In this document: piece by piece, positions 45,236 to 55,017 of the stretch | Numbering within the stretch: the first letter of the stretch is position 1 | How the letters are laid out: each line of letters opens with the position of its first letter | Assembly (NCBI GenBank): GCA_963971535.1 | Contig: OZ020593.1 | Location: forward strand, 34,251,119 to 34,315,118 | DNA: 64,000 nt | Direction of reading: 5' to 3' | Source of the DNA: Notolepis coatsorum | Lineage: Eukaryota > Chordata > Actinopteri > Aulopiformes > Paralepididae | The notes under the pieces: generated by a model | Database searches by the model: none | Seen by the model: only the letters and a program-made list of their open reading frames with translations | Told to the model about the DNA's origin: nothing | Translations under genes and position numbers: made by a program

Positions 45236-45239
45236 CCCA

Positions 45240-45575
45240 CAGAACATGTGCGTGTGTGAGGGACTAGGGAGGGATAATGAGTGAGAGGGACTAGGGAGGG
45301 ATAAAGAGTGAGAGGGACTAGGGAGAGGTAAAGAGTGGGAGGGACTAGGGAAAGTTAAGAATGAGAGGGACTTTGGAGAGGTAAAGAGTGAGGGACTAGG
45401 GAGAGGTAAAGGGTGAGAGGGAATATGGAGAGTTAAGAGGGAGAGGGACTAGGGATAGGTAAAGAGTGGGAGGGACTATGGATATGTAAAGAGTGGGAGG
45501 GACTAGGGATAGGTAAAGAGTGGGAGGGACTAGGGATAGGTAAAGAGTGGGAGGGACTAGGGATATGTAAATTAT
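45240..45575 (+). repeat. Minisatellite, ~28-31 bp unit
   Basis: Unit of the form GAGGGACTAGGGATAGGTAAAGAGTGG with variants, about eleven copies. The last four units are the most uniform. Minus-strand open frames through it encode a PSPSHSLPI-like repeat and are not genes. Confidence 0.9.
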
Positions 45576-45697
45576 ATATAAATGACAATAGTGTACTTGT
45601 CCCACTTTCAACAATAAAACATAATTGCCAAAACAACAGCTTTGTCCTGCTCCAAACTATCGTTAATATATCTGCCTTTAAAAATGCAGTCGGTCAA

Positions 45698-45857
45698 CCT
45701 TACCTTTCTAGCAAGCATTCAACAGTTCAAACGTAGACCTTACCTTTCTATCAGTCATTACACAGTTCAAACATAGACCTTACATTTCTATCAAGCATTC
45801 AACAGTGCAAACATAGACCTTACCTTTCTATCAAGCATTCAACAATACAAACATAGA
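45698..45857 (+). repeat. Four-copy 40-bp tandem repeat
   Basis: Units start at 45698, 45737, 45777 and 45817 with ACCTTACCTTTCTATCAAGC, followed by ATTCAACAGTTCAAACATAG. Confidence 0.9.
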
Positions 45858-46377
45858 AGGAGCGCCGCCTGCCAGAGAGTTGTGCTCTACTGAGCACAGC
45901 TTTCTAGTTTGATAACTGTCCTGACATATCCAAGAGAAAAAAGAAATAAGCAGTCAGAACCAAATCAGAGCTTCTTTTTTATTTCCAACCAAAAAAGCGA
46001 ATTAATGCACGGAGGTCAGATACCCAAGAACACAAGTCAGAGAAAAGTCTAACATGCACATGAGGGCAGCATACGTCTACAGCTATTATTGTTGGTGAAA
46101 ACGGAGTTAGTCCTGTTTAAACTTGTAAGCAAGCTAAACTACAGGGTTGGGCCAAATTGAGCTGAACTAAAGAAAACTCTCCCACCAGCAATGCATGAAA
46201 CAAAGTGAAATTGCCCATACGAGCTCTTCAGGTGGGGTACGACCAATGCTTCGAAATCCATGAAAGGTCCCGGTCTCATTTCTAGAGCATAACATGTGAA
46301 TGACGCAAATGTAAAACAGTGCCCAAAGTTACCTTGCTTGAAGACATTTATTTGTATTGCTATTTTCTCTCATCCTC
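45858..46377. other. Unassigned stretch
   Basis: No feature recognised before the ATGT array. Confidence 0.3.
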
Positions 46378-46378
46378 A

Positions 46379-46477
46379 GTATGTATGTATGTATGTATGT
46401 ATGTATGTATGTATGTATGTATGTATGTATGTATGTATGTATGTATGTATGTATGTATGTATGTATGTATGTATGTA
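46379..46477 (+). repeat. ATGT microsatellite, left
   Basis: About 25 uninterrupted ATGT units. It directly abuts a LINE fragment that lacks its 5' end. Confidence 0.97.
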
Positions 46478-46890
46478 CAAGCTCAACCTCTTTCATGCAA
46501 CAGTTGAGTCTGTCCTTTTGTATGGCAGTGAATGCTGGTCCTTGAAGCCCACCCTGCAGAAGTCCTTGGATGGGTGCTACACCAGAATGATACGTGTGGT
46601 GCTCAACATCAACAGGGATGAGCATGTCACTAATGCAAACTTGTATGGGGGGTGCTAAAGGTGAGCGATAAAGTGGCAGTCAGGAGAATGAGGCTGGGTC
46701 ACTGCCAGAGACACCATGAGATGCCAACCAGCAAACTTGTGCTGTGGGAACCAACACACGGGCATCGATCACGAGGACGTCCCACTTTAACCTACGTGGA
46801 CGTACTCAGGAGAGATGTGGGAACAGAAAGCACCAACGAGCTAGCGAGATGCATGGAGGATCGGGATGACTGGAAGATAGATAGATAGAG
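46478..46890 (+). pseudogene. LINE ORF2 C-terminal fragment between ATGT arrays
   Basis: Codes for FHATVESVLLYGSECWSLK, SLDGCYTRMIRVVLN, then after a phase change near 46655 RRMRLGHCQRH, KLVLWEPTHGHRSRGRPTLTYVD and MEDRDDW. This is the post-RT C-terminal domain of a widespread non-LTR element type. There is no catalytic domain. It ends in GATA units and then a second ATGT array. Confidence 0.75.
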
Positions 46891-46898
46891 ATGTATAC

Positions 46899-46984
46899 AT
46901 GTATGTATGTATGAATGTATGAATGTATGTATGTATGTATGTATGTATGTATGTATGTATGTATGTATGTATGTATGTATGTAT
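46899..46984 (+). repeat. ATGT microsatellite, right
   Basis: ATGT units with a few ATGA variants in the first 30 bp, then about 14 perfect units. Confidence 0.95.
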
Positions 46985-47441
46985 CATACGCACACCAACA
47001 TGCCATGTTTCAATATCACCACTGATAGTACTAGCTTTTTACAAAACATATAGCTTCAGACCACTTTTATTTTTTTATTTTCTCAATGACAAGCTCATTG
47101 CTAAACTGCCGGTCTAATTCGTTTAGAATTGACTGCCAGTCTCTGGGGTTAGGTGTGGGGTTATGTGTGCTAAGGAAGCGATATCTGCTTGTGTTTCCCT
47201 ATTTGCCACATCTGCTGCACCAACCTGACGGGTTAATGAGGGGCACATATGTCTTGTCCTATTTCCCGCAATCAGCTCACTCAAGCCATTTTGACAGGAG
47301 GCAATTATGGACAAAAAATACTGAGGAGGCAGCGAAATTGCTTAGACACACTCATGCACACAGATATCTCTATCTGGAGGGTCAAACATGGTATAAGGGG
47401 ATATGGCTCAGTGCACCTGATCGGTGTGAGTTTTAGACTTA
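46985..47441. other. Unassigned stretch
   Basis: No recognised feature. The 116-codon frame at 47086-47436 has no domain. Confidence 0.3.
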
Positions 47442-47497
47442 CAGGGGCACTTCACCGAAAGACGCCGCCGATTTATTTTGCACACATTCAATTAGTT

Positions 47498-47719
47498 TGA
47501 CAGTTATTGAGAGTTAATGAGTTTGGATATCTCCTCCTGTGATGTCATCAGATGACAATTACAGCTCAATGAAATGATGTAGATGAAACAATAGATTGCA
47601 ATTTTTTTCCACCTACACCATTTCATTGAGCTGTAATTAACACAACACGGGGATTTAGTGTCCTCTGATGACATCACGGGAGGAGATAATCAAACTCATT
47701 AACTCTCAATAACTGTCAT
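47498..47719. repeat. Large internal palindrome of the MITE
   Basis: The left arm TGACAGTTATTGAGAGTTAATGAG..., with CTCCTCCTGTGATGTCATC and AGCTCAATGAAATG, is mirrored on the right, ending CTCATTAACTCTCAATAACTGTCA. Arms are about 95 bp around a centre near 47600. Confidence 0.85.
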
Positions 47720-47822
47720 ACTGGAATATGTGCAAAACTGTTTAGAGCAGTGGTTCTCAAACTTTTTACACCAAGTACCACCTGAGAACGTAGCTGGCTC
47801 TCCAAGTACCATATGACCGGCG

Positions 47823-48758
47823 TTAACACTTTGAGAGCCACTCACGGCTAATCTCGTGTTTACGATAGTTTCGTTGAAAGCCACTCACGAGATTTCTCGG
47901 AATTATTATTATTATTTTTTTTTAGCGATCTGAAATCATATTGCATCACGCGAGCCTACCCTAGCCTACCCAAGGGCCGCCGGCGATCAGATGTGAAGAA
48001 AGCGCCCCCTATTGTCTCCCAGATGGTAAATCACCCTTTTGGAATGGACTCAATGAAAATGGATGGGGGAAAAAAAATATTCCAGTCCACATTTTCCAGT
48101 CCACTGATGCAGCCGGGGTTACCAGAGTTCATTCTGGATCCTCTGAGCCCCGCGGATCATGAGTTCTACTGTATACACGTTAGATCTATACACTTATCGA
48201 TTTTTTCAAATGGTGATCAGGAATTGGAATATACCATTTGGATACCATCTGATGTCAGGTAAGGAATCTATGTTATCAGTGTTAGGATAATCAGACTCGT
48301 TTTCGAGGAGATATACGCTTTTTTGTGTTATGTGCTCCATCTGTTTCACTGTAAAATCCAAGAGGAAATGAAATCGGTTATTATCAGCGCGCGTCTCGAA
48401 CGTGAGTGCGTGCACGTATACTATTGATCATCTAGCGTTTATTTGAAAACGATTCATAAATAGGCCGACAAATGACAACGTTCTAGAATATTCCAGTAAA
48501 AGGCGATTATCACATAATGGGCTGTTTTTCACCTGAAAATGAGTGCTTTTCAAAATGCTCTCAAACGGAAATGAAGCGATAAAAAACCAATCTGCCTTGA
48601 CAACACTGACTGGAAAATGATTATTTGATAAGCGACGGGCAGATTAGACACAGCCATAATTTAAAACATAGATTAGGCGATATTAATGTTAACATTGGCG
48701 CCGATGGTGGCATTCAAGCACTGAGTCGTGCGGCCCCTGGTGGCACTGAAAGTGTTAA
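47823..48758 (-). mobile_element. TTAA-flanked element A6
   Basis: TTAA at 47823-47826 and 48755-48758. Ends CACTTTGAGAGCC and GGCACTGAAAGTG. The interior is in the opposite orientation to A1 and shares GCCCCCTATTGTCTCCCAGATGG and TTTTGGAATGGACTCAATGAA. These conserved blocks translate by chance into similar short frames. No transposase. Confidence 0.82.
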
Positions 48759-49002
48759 AATACAGTCTATTCAGCTATGCACAGTTCACGCAGGAGGCAA
48801 ATGTATTCCTAATACCATTATTTATTGTTAACTTTTGTCAGACACAGCCACAATGTACAAAGGGGTAGCACTAGAACTAGCAAACGCTTCCACACAACTC
48901 ATACAATGCAAGGGGCATTGAGAACATAATAACTAACATTCTCACATAGCAAGTGAGAAAATTAAGAACAACTGTATTTCAGCAAATGTACTTAATTCTC
49001 TC

Positions 49003-49055
49003 TCTCTCTCTCACACAGCGAGCAATTGTCCTTCATTCTCTCTCTCTCTCTCACA

Positions 49056-49089
<34 letters not shown>
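49003..49089. repeat. CT/CA microsatellites
   Basis: CT runs near 49003-49015 and 49039-49052, then CA from about 49056 to 49089. Confidence 0.95.
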
Positions 49090-49091
<2 letters not shown>

Positions 49092-49811
49092 TATTTTGTT
49101 ACAAAAACTAAATTTCCTGCATTCTGGTGCAGGGATTTTTGAATTTGTACCCTTTAAATGCCAGTGTTTGTGTTGGGCATCACAAATTATTGTAAAAAAT
49201 TAAATAAAACACATATTCAATAAACGTTAGAATTTTTACCCTTTAAATGCCAGTTTGTGTGAGGGCATCAAAAAACACAAAAAGTAAAATATTTTCAATA
49301 TATCAAATGCAAAGTAATTTTTTCTGGGGGGGATTATTACAGGCTAGGCATGTGTCAATGATTAGCAACAACACATATTTTGATTGATTTTTTGTAATGT
49401 CAGATTTAACACCAACTCTTTTCAGAAAAGTGGGAGTTTTTCTATTTTTATCTGACATAAAAAAAATATAAAAAAAATAAATGGTTATGATCAGGGCTGA
49501 AGTTGAATTAAAGATTTATGACTGTTTAGACTGCATTATTCTCTGTCACAGTGATCTCCTGGTTGTTCCCCACTTAGGTTATCTAACTATCGCGCCACCG
49601 CAACTAGAAACACTGGCCTGGCCTGCTTCTAAGTTCAGTGGCCTGACTGCAATTTTTTTTTAAATGTTTTCAAGTACCACCAGCAGTACCACCAAGTACC
49701 ACTAGTGGTACGCGTACCACAGTTTGAGAACTACTGGTTTAGAGCCTTGGGATATGTCTGAGAGGATGTGCAAAATAAATTGCTGTTGTATTTTCCGGTG
49801 AAGTGCCCCTT

Positions 49812-51070
49812 TAAGCTTGGGACGCGACGACTCAGCCTCTACCTCCCCACACCATCACCCTCAAGGAACTGTACTCGGCAGGCAGTGTTGTGGTAAATTG
49901 TACCACATAAATAAAGTCTGAATATCCCATTACTATGGTCGGCATATGGTTCTCTGGATCAACCATAGAGCATAAGAAAAATACCAACAAAATCAATACA
50001 GACAATGAAAAAATAAAATGCCTTCACAGTATAGCAGTTCTCCTTAGACCGATCTCTCGCTCCATCATCTACTCCAGTGGGGTCACACAGGTTCACCAAC
50101 AATATTGTTCCGTCTCAAGAGCGGCACGACCTTATCAATTCTCCTTCCGCGAAATATGAGGTTGCAACCGCAGCATGTTAGTACACTGACACGGTGTCGA
50201 CGCTGCTGCGGGAGAGAGCGGCATGGGAGAGAGATTAAGATTGCCTGTCATGCCGCTGACTTGGGTAGAGGTTGGGGTCATGAAGACATTCCAACCGCTC
50301 GTCTCCATCTCCGTGAGTGATCGAGTGACAAGGCAGTCCACAGATGACGCCGGCCGGTCATATATCAACCCCCCCCCCCACCCCCAACACTTTATCCAAC
50401 TTTTCTCCCCATCGAGGTGAAATCGACTTGAGTGTGATGTAGAAGGACGGGGTAGAAATGCCTACACTCAGCATCTCCCGACCTTGCAGGGTCATCAATT
50501 TGACACTAATGTCTCACGCTAATAGTCCCAAATGCATCCAGAAATGTGTTTCGATATAAAGAAATAATGATTTTGCACCTAGAAGAAAAAACCTGTTTGT
50601 GCCTGAAAGCCCTACATTATATGTAGGGTTTCCACATCAATACTGTTGTAAATTGAATGTCCCTACATTGCATTGATTTACAGGAGAAACAGGAGGCCTG
50701 TGAGAATGAAAAGATAATTGACGAGACTGCGGCAAGTCCGTTGGTGGCCTCTATATACAAACGGCAACAGGGTTTATGGGAAATGTGGTCTTATCATCAG
50801 GATTAGGCTGCCAATTGTTTCAGCAAAGGTATAATTTGTTTACTGTAATTATGCCAAGGTATCACAACCAATCTGTATGATGTGATACCTTGTGATTGTT
50901 GACAATTCTACTTGTAGGGGAGCTTTAATCTGAAAATGCCACTGTTGTGTTTCAGCTGTTAATCGTTATGGAATAATTCAACTCAAATGCTTTATTCGTC
51001 CCTCAATCGAAGCAGGTTTGCAACCAAGAGACCACAGCATAAAAATACTGTAAGTTAATTGGTGACACAT
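49812..51070. other. Unassigned stretch
   Basis: No gene recognised. A C-rich tract lies at about 50370-50387. Open frames are short and overlap on both strands. Confidence 0.35.
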
Positions 51071-51265
51071 AAATCAAATCAAATGTATTTGTAAGGCCCG
51101 ACAACACACGTTAATGTCCCCATGGGCCGGACACATCTTATATAGACAAGTCAAGAAGAAACATCACAATACTGTACATCAAGAACAAAACAAAAAACAC
51201 CATGAAATCCAAAATAAAATGTTAAATAAATAAATGCAACACTCCCAGACATACCCCAGCGAAGG
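51071..51265 (-). repeat. Tail repeat T, copy 2
   Basis: Matches 39750-39980: CAAATCAAATGTATTTGTAAGG, CCATGGGCCGGACACATC, AAGTCAAGAAGAAACATCAC, AACACTCCCAGACATACCCC. Confidence 0.75.
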
Positions 51266-52359
51266 TAACATCACTCAAGTCTTTCAAGTATTGTGAGCTG
51301 TGGCCTGCTGAGTGTAAACACCAACCAACATGTGTCAGCTACAATAACTATTTTCTGACAGTATTTTTCACATTTTCAGAACGCATTATGACCACCTGCC
51401 ATCAGAAAGTCTCGCTGAGTCATGGTCAACCCCACGCTAACAGCGGCTGGTCTGTTGTTCCATCATTTAATTTCTTTGCCGACAAAACCCTGCCTGTGCT
51501 TTAGCTTCGCCTATTTTATAAACCTAACCTATGCATTTAAAAAGTACTGAATCTCTTAACACATTGTGTGCCGACAGGGGGTGTGCTATTTATCGCTTGT
51601 ATGCCACCACTCTAGTCAATGAGAGGGCGAGCACATTTGCAAACGCATAAACTATATCTTAAATTATGGCTATGTGTCTAATACGCCTGTCGCTTATCAA
51701 TGACTTGCTTGCAGTCAACATGTATGAAACGGATTGTTTTTTCATCAGTACATTTCCGTGTTATACCGTTTTGAATACGAGTATAGTTTTGGAGAGTTCT
51801 AGAAAAAAAATAGATTTTGCAGGAATAGCCCTTTACTGGAATACACACAACACGTTGTCATTTTTCGGCCTATTTATGAATCGTTTTCAAATAAACGCTA
51901 GATTATCGATAGTATATGTGTACTATATGTGTAAAAATCGATTATCCATGACCTGGTCGCCTGAATACTTTCGACAACAAAGTCGTGTTTCCGCGTCTCT
52001 GATTGGCCAGGTCATGTGACATGTACACCCAATCGTGGGACTGCAAGTTTTTGGATGGTTAAGCTTAGGCGCTCTTTCGAAGTTGGTTAAGGTTAGAGTT
52101 TGTCTTAGAGCATGGCGATAGAACACCTGCCCTGATTCCAAACTCTAACCATAACCAACTGTGAAAGAGTCGCCTAAACTTAACCAGTGATAAACTAGGC
52201 ATTAGGTACAGTAGTTTGCAGGCTGTTCGACCCGGAAATAGGCGCAGAACTTGCCGTCCCACGATTGGCGCACATGTCACATGACCTGGTCAATCAGAGC
52301 GCAAAACTCGAACGGGGAAACACAAATTTGTTGTCGAAAGCACTGGCGGAGACCGTGGT

Positions 52360-52900
52360 CGAAAAACGTGCGCTTAAGTGCCCTTTTGAGTGAAAGAAAT
52401 TAGAGGATGTGCCCTATTGGTGCCCCCACGGTTGAAAAACGCGCGCTTAAGTGCCCTTTTGAATGAAAGAAATTAGAGGATGTGCCCTATTGGTGCCCCC
52501 ACGGTTGAAAAACGCGCGCTAAAGTGCCCTTTTGAGTGAAAGAAATTAGAGGATGTGCCCTATTGGTGCCCCCACGGTTGAAAAAGGCGCGCTTAAGTGC
52601 CCTTTTGAGTGAAAGAAATTAGAGGATGTGCCCTATTGGTGCCCCCACGGTTGAAAAACGCGCACTAAAGTGCCCTTTTGAGTGGCGAAAAATAGAAGGT
52701 GTGCCCTATTGGTGCTCTTCCAATGGTCTAAACTTGACCATGTGCCCCACGGTTAAGTAATATCACGCAAAAGTGCCCTTTTGAGTGAAAAAAATTAGAG
52801 GACGTGCCCTATTGGTGCCCCTCTGATGGTTAAACGTGACCATGTGCCCCCACAGTTGAAAACATTGCGCTAAATGCCCTTTTTGAGTGTTGAAAATGAG
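52360..52900 (+). repeat. 73-bp tandem repeats at the hAT left end
   Basis: The motif AAGTGCCCTTTTGAG starts at 52376, 52449, 52522, 52595 and 52668, an exact 73-bp period. Diverged longer units follow at about 52771 and 52866, with CCAATGGTCTAAACTTGACC inserts. It ends where the transposase frame begins. Confidence 0.93.
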
Positions 52901-52946
52901 AGGACGTGCCCATTGGTGCCCTTCCAATGGTCATGTGCCCCACGGC

Positions 52947-54854
52947 ATGGTAAGATGGAGCAACTTCAAACAGAGACCACTGGAAGAGGCTTTCAGGAGG
53001 GCAGACGTAGAATGCCAAGCCAAAAGAGAACAGGAACGACAAAGAAACAGGGAGCTAATGACAAGACTGGTAGACATCACATTGTATCTTGCACGGCAAG
53101 ATGGGGCGTTCAGGGGTCATGATGAAAGTGGTACATCTTTGAACAAAGGGAATTTCCTTGAACTTGTACAGCTACTTGCAAAATATGACTCCACCATCAA
53201 AATGCACCTTGATCAAATCAATCACATCCAGTCTCAACAGAAAAAACCACAGACATCACTGTTGTCCTACAAGACACAGAATGACATAATCAGTGCCCTT
53301 GCCACCTATGTCAGAAGAGTAATTCTCAAAGAAATGGAAGATTCCAAAATATTCTCCATTCTCTTGGATGAGACAACTGATGTTTCTCATGTCGAACAAG
53401 TGTCCTTTGTTGTTCGCTTTGTCCATCAGATGGAAATCAAGGAGATATTTTTACAAGTTTGTGATGTGAGTGGAACAAAAGCAAAATTATTGGAGAATGT
53501 TGTGATGACATTCCTTGAGGAGAATGGATTAAAAGTGGAAGACATCAGGGGCCAAGGCTACGATGGAGCCGCAAATATGAGCGGAAGCTACAGCGGTCTG
53601 CAGTCGCGAATTCAGAGCCACAATGAGAAAGCTTTATACGTGCACTGCCATGCCCACTGTCTCAACCTGGTCTTGGTGGAGAGTGCCAAATCAAGCCAGC
53701 ATTTTGTTCGGTTTTTCAATTTAGTTGAAAATCTGTACACTTTCATATCCAGATCTCCAAAACGCCACGCTGCGTTTGTGAAAATGCAACAGACCATGTA
53801 CCCTGGCCAAAGACTCTGTGAACTGAAAAGGCTGTCTGACACATGGTGGGCGTGTAGAGAAGATGCTCTGAGATCCCTGAAGAAGGTCCTTTCTGCTGTG
53901 GTGAAGCTGTTTCAGAACATGGCTGATAGTGATCCACCAGACTCTGCAGCAGGTGATGCCCGGATGCTCTTGCGTAGCATAGATTTTGAATGTATGCTAT
54001 GCATGGAGATTGCCACACCTGTCTTCAATGAGACTGCCATCGCATCTGCTTCACTTCAGAGAAAATACCTTGACTTGTCAGCATCATACACCATTGTGGA
54101 GGGAGTCATACAAAGAGTGAAAGCAATGAGGAAGGATGAGGAGTTCATGGTCCTTTTCTCAAAAGCAAAAGGGCAAGCAGAGGCAGCAGGCATTGAGGTG
54201 CCAGAAGAAATACCTGGACAAACAAGACGCAGGAAGGTACCTCAAAGGTACAGGTATAGCTCTCAATCTGCTACAGAGGACTACCAAGTCCAAGACTTGG
54301 AGGAGCACTACCGGGGAAAGGTGTTCTTTACCTTTCTTGTCATACTCTCCCATGAGCTACACCGAAGATTCAAAGGGAAGGATGACACGCCTACTGGGTC
54401 AATCCTATCAGGTCTTCACTGCCTTACCATCTCAAGTCACTGGAAGGGCATGACAAACGACACAGCTGCTGTATCTGTCAGAGATGTGTGCCAGTTTTAT
54501 GATGTAGAGGAAGAGAATGTTGTCACCGAACTCAAGGTATTCCACTCTTCATATGCTCTCTCCTCCAACAATGTCAAAGCTGCGCTTAAGTGCCTTAAAG
54601 ACAATGATGTGGAATCTGTTTTCCCAAATATAACCATGCTCCTCAAAACATATGCTACAATACCAGTGACAACTGCTTCAGTAGAGCGATCATTCTCTAA
54701 ACTGAAGCTGATCGAAACCCAGCTCAGAAACCGATGTGGGGAAAAAAGGCTCTCTGATCTTATGCTGCTTTCAATTGAGAGGGATATCCCAATTGATCAT
54801 AATGAGGTCATTGACATATATAAACAGAGGACCAAAAGACGAATTCTGCTATGA
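52947..54854 (+). CDS. hAT transposase (ZMYM/DUF4371 type), uninterrupted
   Basis: About 635 codons from the ATG at 52947. The frame is open back to 52887, with another ATG at 52896, but that part is tandem repeat. Order: Lys/Arg/Glu-rich start (RQRNRELMTRLVDITLYLA), GAFRGHDESGTSLNKGNF, then catalytic-core motifs ILLDETTDVSHVEQ and GYDGAANMSG, CHAHCLNLVLVESAK, WWACREDALR. The C-terminal dimerisation domain has IPVTTASVERSFSKLKLI through DIYKQRTKRR. No stop or frameshift. It lacks the upstream TTF-type zinc finger found in the relative at 28-31 kb; either an upstream exon was lost or the tandem array replaced it. It would cut and paste elements with matching ends. Confidence 0.82.
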   Translation: MVRWSNFKQRPLEEAFRRADVECQAKREQERQRNRELMTRLVDITLYLARQDGAFRGHDESGTSLNKGNFLELVQLLAKYDSTIKMHLDQINHIQSQQKKPQTSLLSYKTQNDIISALATYVRRVILKEMEDSKIFSILLDETTDVSHVEQVSFVVRFVHQMEIKEIFLQVCDVSGTKAKLLENVVMTFLEENGLKVEDIRGQGYDGAANMSGSYSGLQSRIQSHNEKALYVHCHAHCLNLVLVESAKSSQHFVRFFNLVENLYTFISRSPKRHAAFVKMQQTMYPGQRLCELKRLSDTWWACREDALRSLKKVLSAVVKLFQNMADSDPPDSAAGDARMLLRSIDFECMLCMEIATPVFNETAIASASLQRKYLDLSASYTIVEGVIQRVKAMRKDEEFMVLFSKAKGQAEAAGIEVPEEIPGQTRRRKVPQRYRYSSQSATEDYQVQDLEEHYRGKVFFTFLVILSHELHRRFKGKDDTPTGSILSGLHCLTISSHWKGMTNDTAAVSVRDVCQFYDVEEENVVTELKVFHSSYALSSNNVKAALKCLKDNDVESVFPNITMLLKTYATIPVTTASVERSFSKLKLIETQLRNRCGEKRLSDLMLLSIERDIPIDHNEVIDIYKQRTKRRILL

Positions 54855-55017
54855 CTCCCCCACCCACCATTCCATTGCAGCAATGGAGAGCCAGCACATA
54901 CAAATCTGTCCATGAAAATAACCAACATATTTTCATTAGAGGTGATAGAGGAGAGGACAGAGGATGGCAGGAGGGAGGAGTCAGGTGGTACAATATAGTA
55001 AGTTTAATGGAGAGAAT
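54855..55017. other. hAT sequence between transposase and Rex1
   Basis: A 3'-flanking part of the hAT element, purine-rich at the end (GGAGAGGACAGAGGATGGCAGG), where Rex1 inserted. Confidence 0.5.

Larger units (their letters stand above)
47748..49736. mobile_element. hAT (Charlie-like) non-autonomous element
   Basis: Termini CAGTGGTTCTCAAACT and AGTTTGAGAACTACTG. The 8-bp duplication GTTTAGAG lies at 47740-47747 and 49737-49744 and fits nTnnnnAn. It has subterminal CCAAGTACCAC motifs at both ends. It contains element A6. Internal block GGCCTGCTTCTAAGTTCAGTGGCC is shared, inverted, with the hAT element at 21.3 kb. Confidence 0.88.
47442..49811. mobile_element. MITE with AGGGGCACTTCACC termini, containing a hAT element
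   Basis: The left end CAGGGGCACTTCACCGAAA and right end TTTCCGGTGAAGTGCCCCTT are inverted; the similarity continues through TTATTTTGCACA on both sides. Its own sequence is 47442-47747 and 49745-49811. No clean duplication is visible at the flanks. Confidence 0.75.

Noticed and set aside
45396-45636. Ser/Pro repeat proteins on the minus strand
   Set aside because: Translation of a minisatellite.
45240-45857. CRISPR-like regular repeats
   Set aside because: Units are adjacent with no unique spacers, and the genome is eukaryotic.
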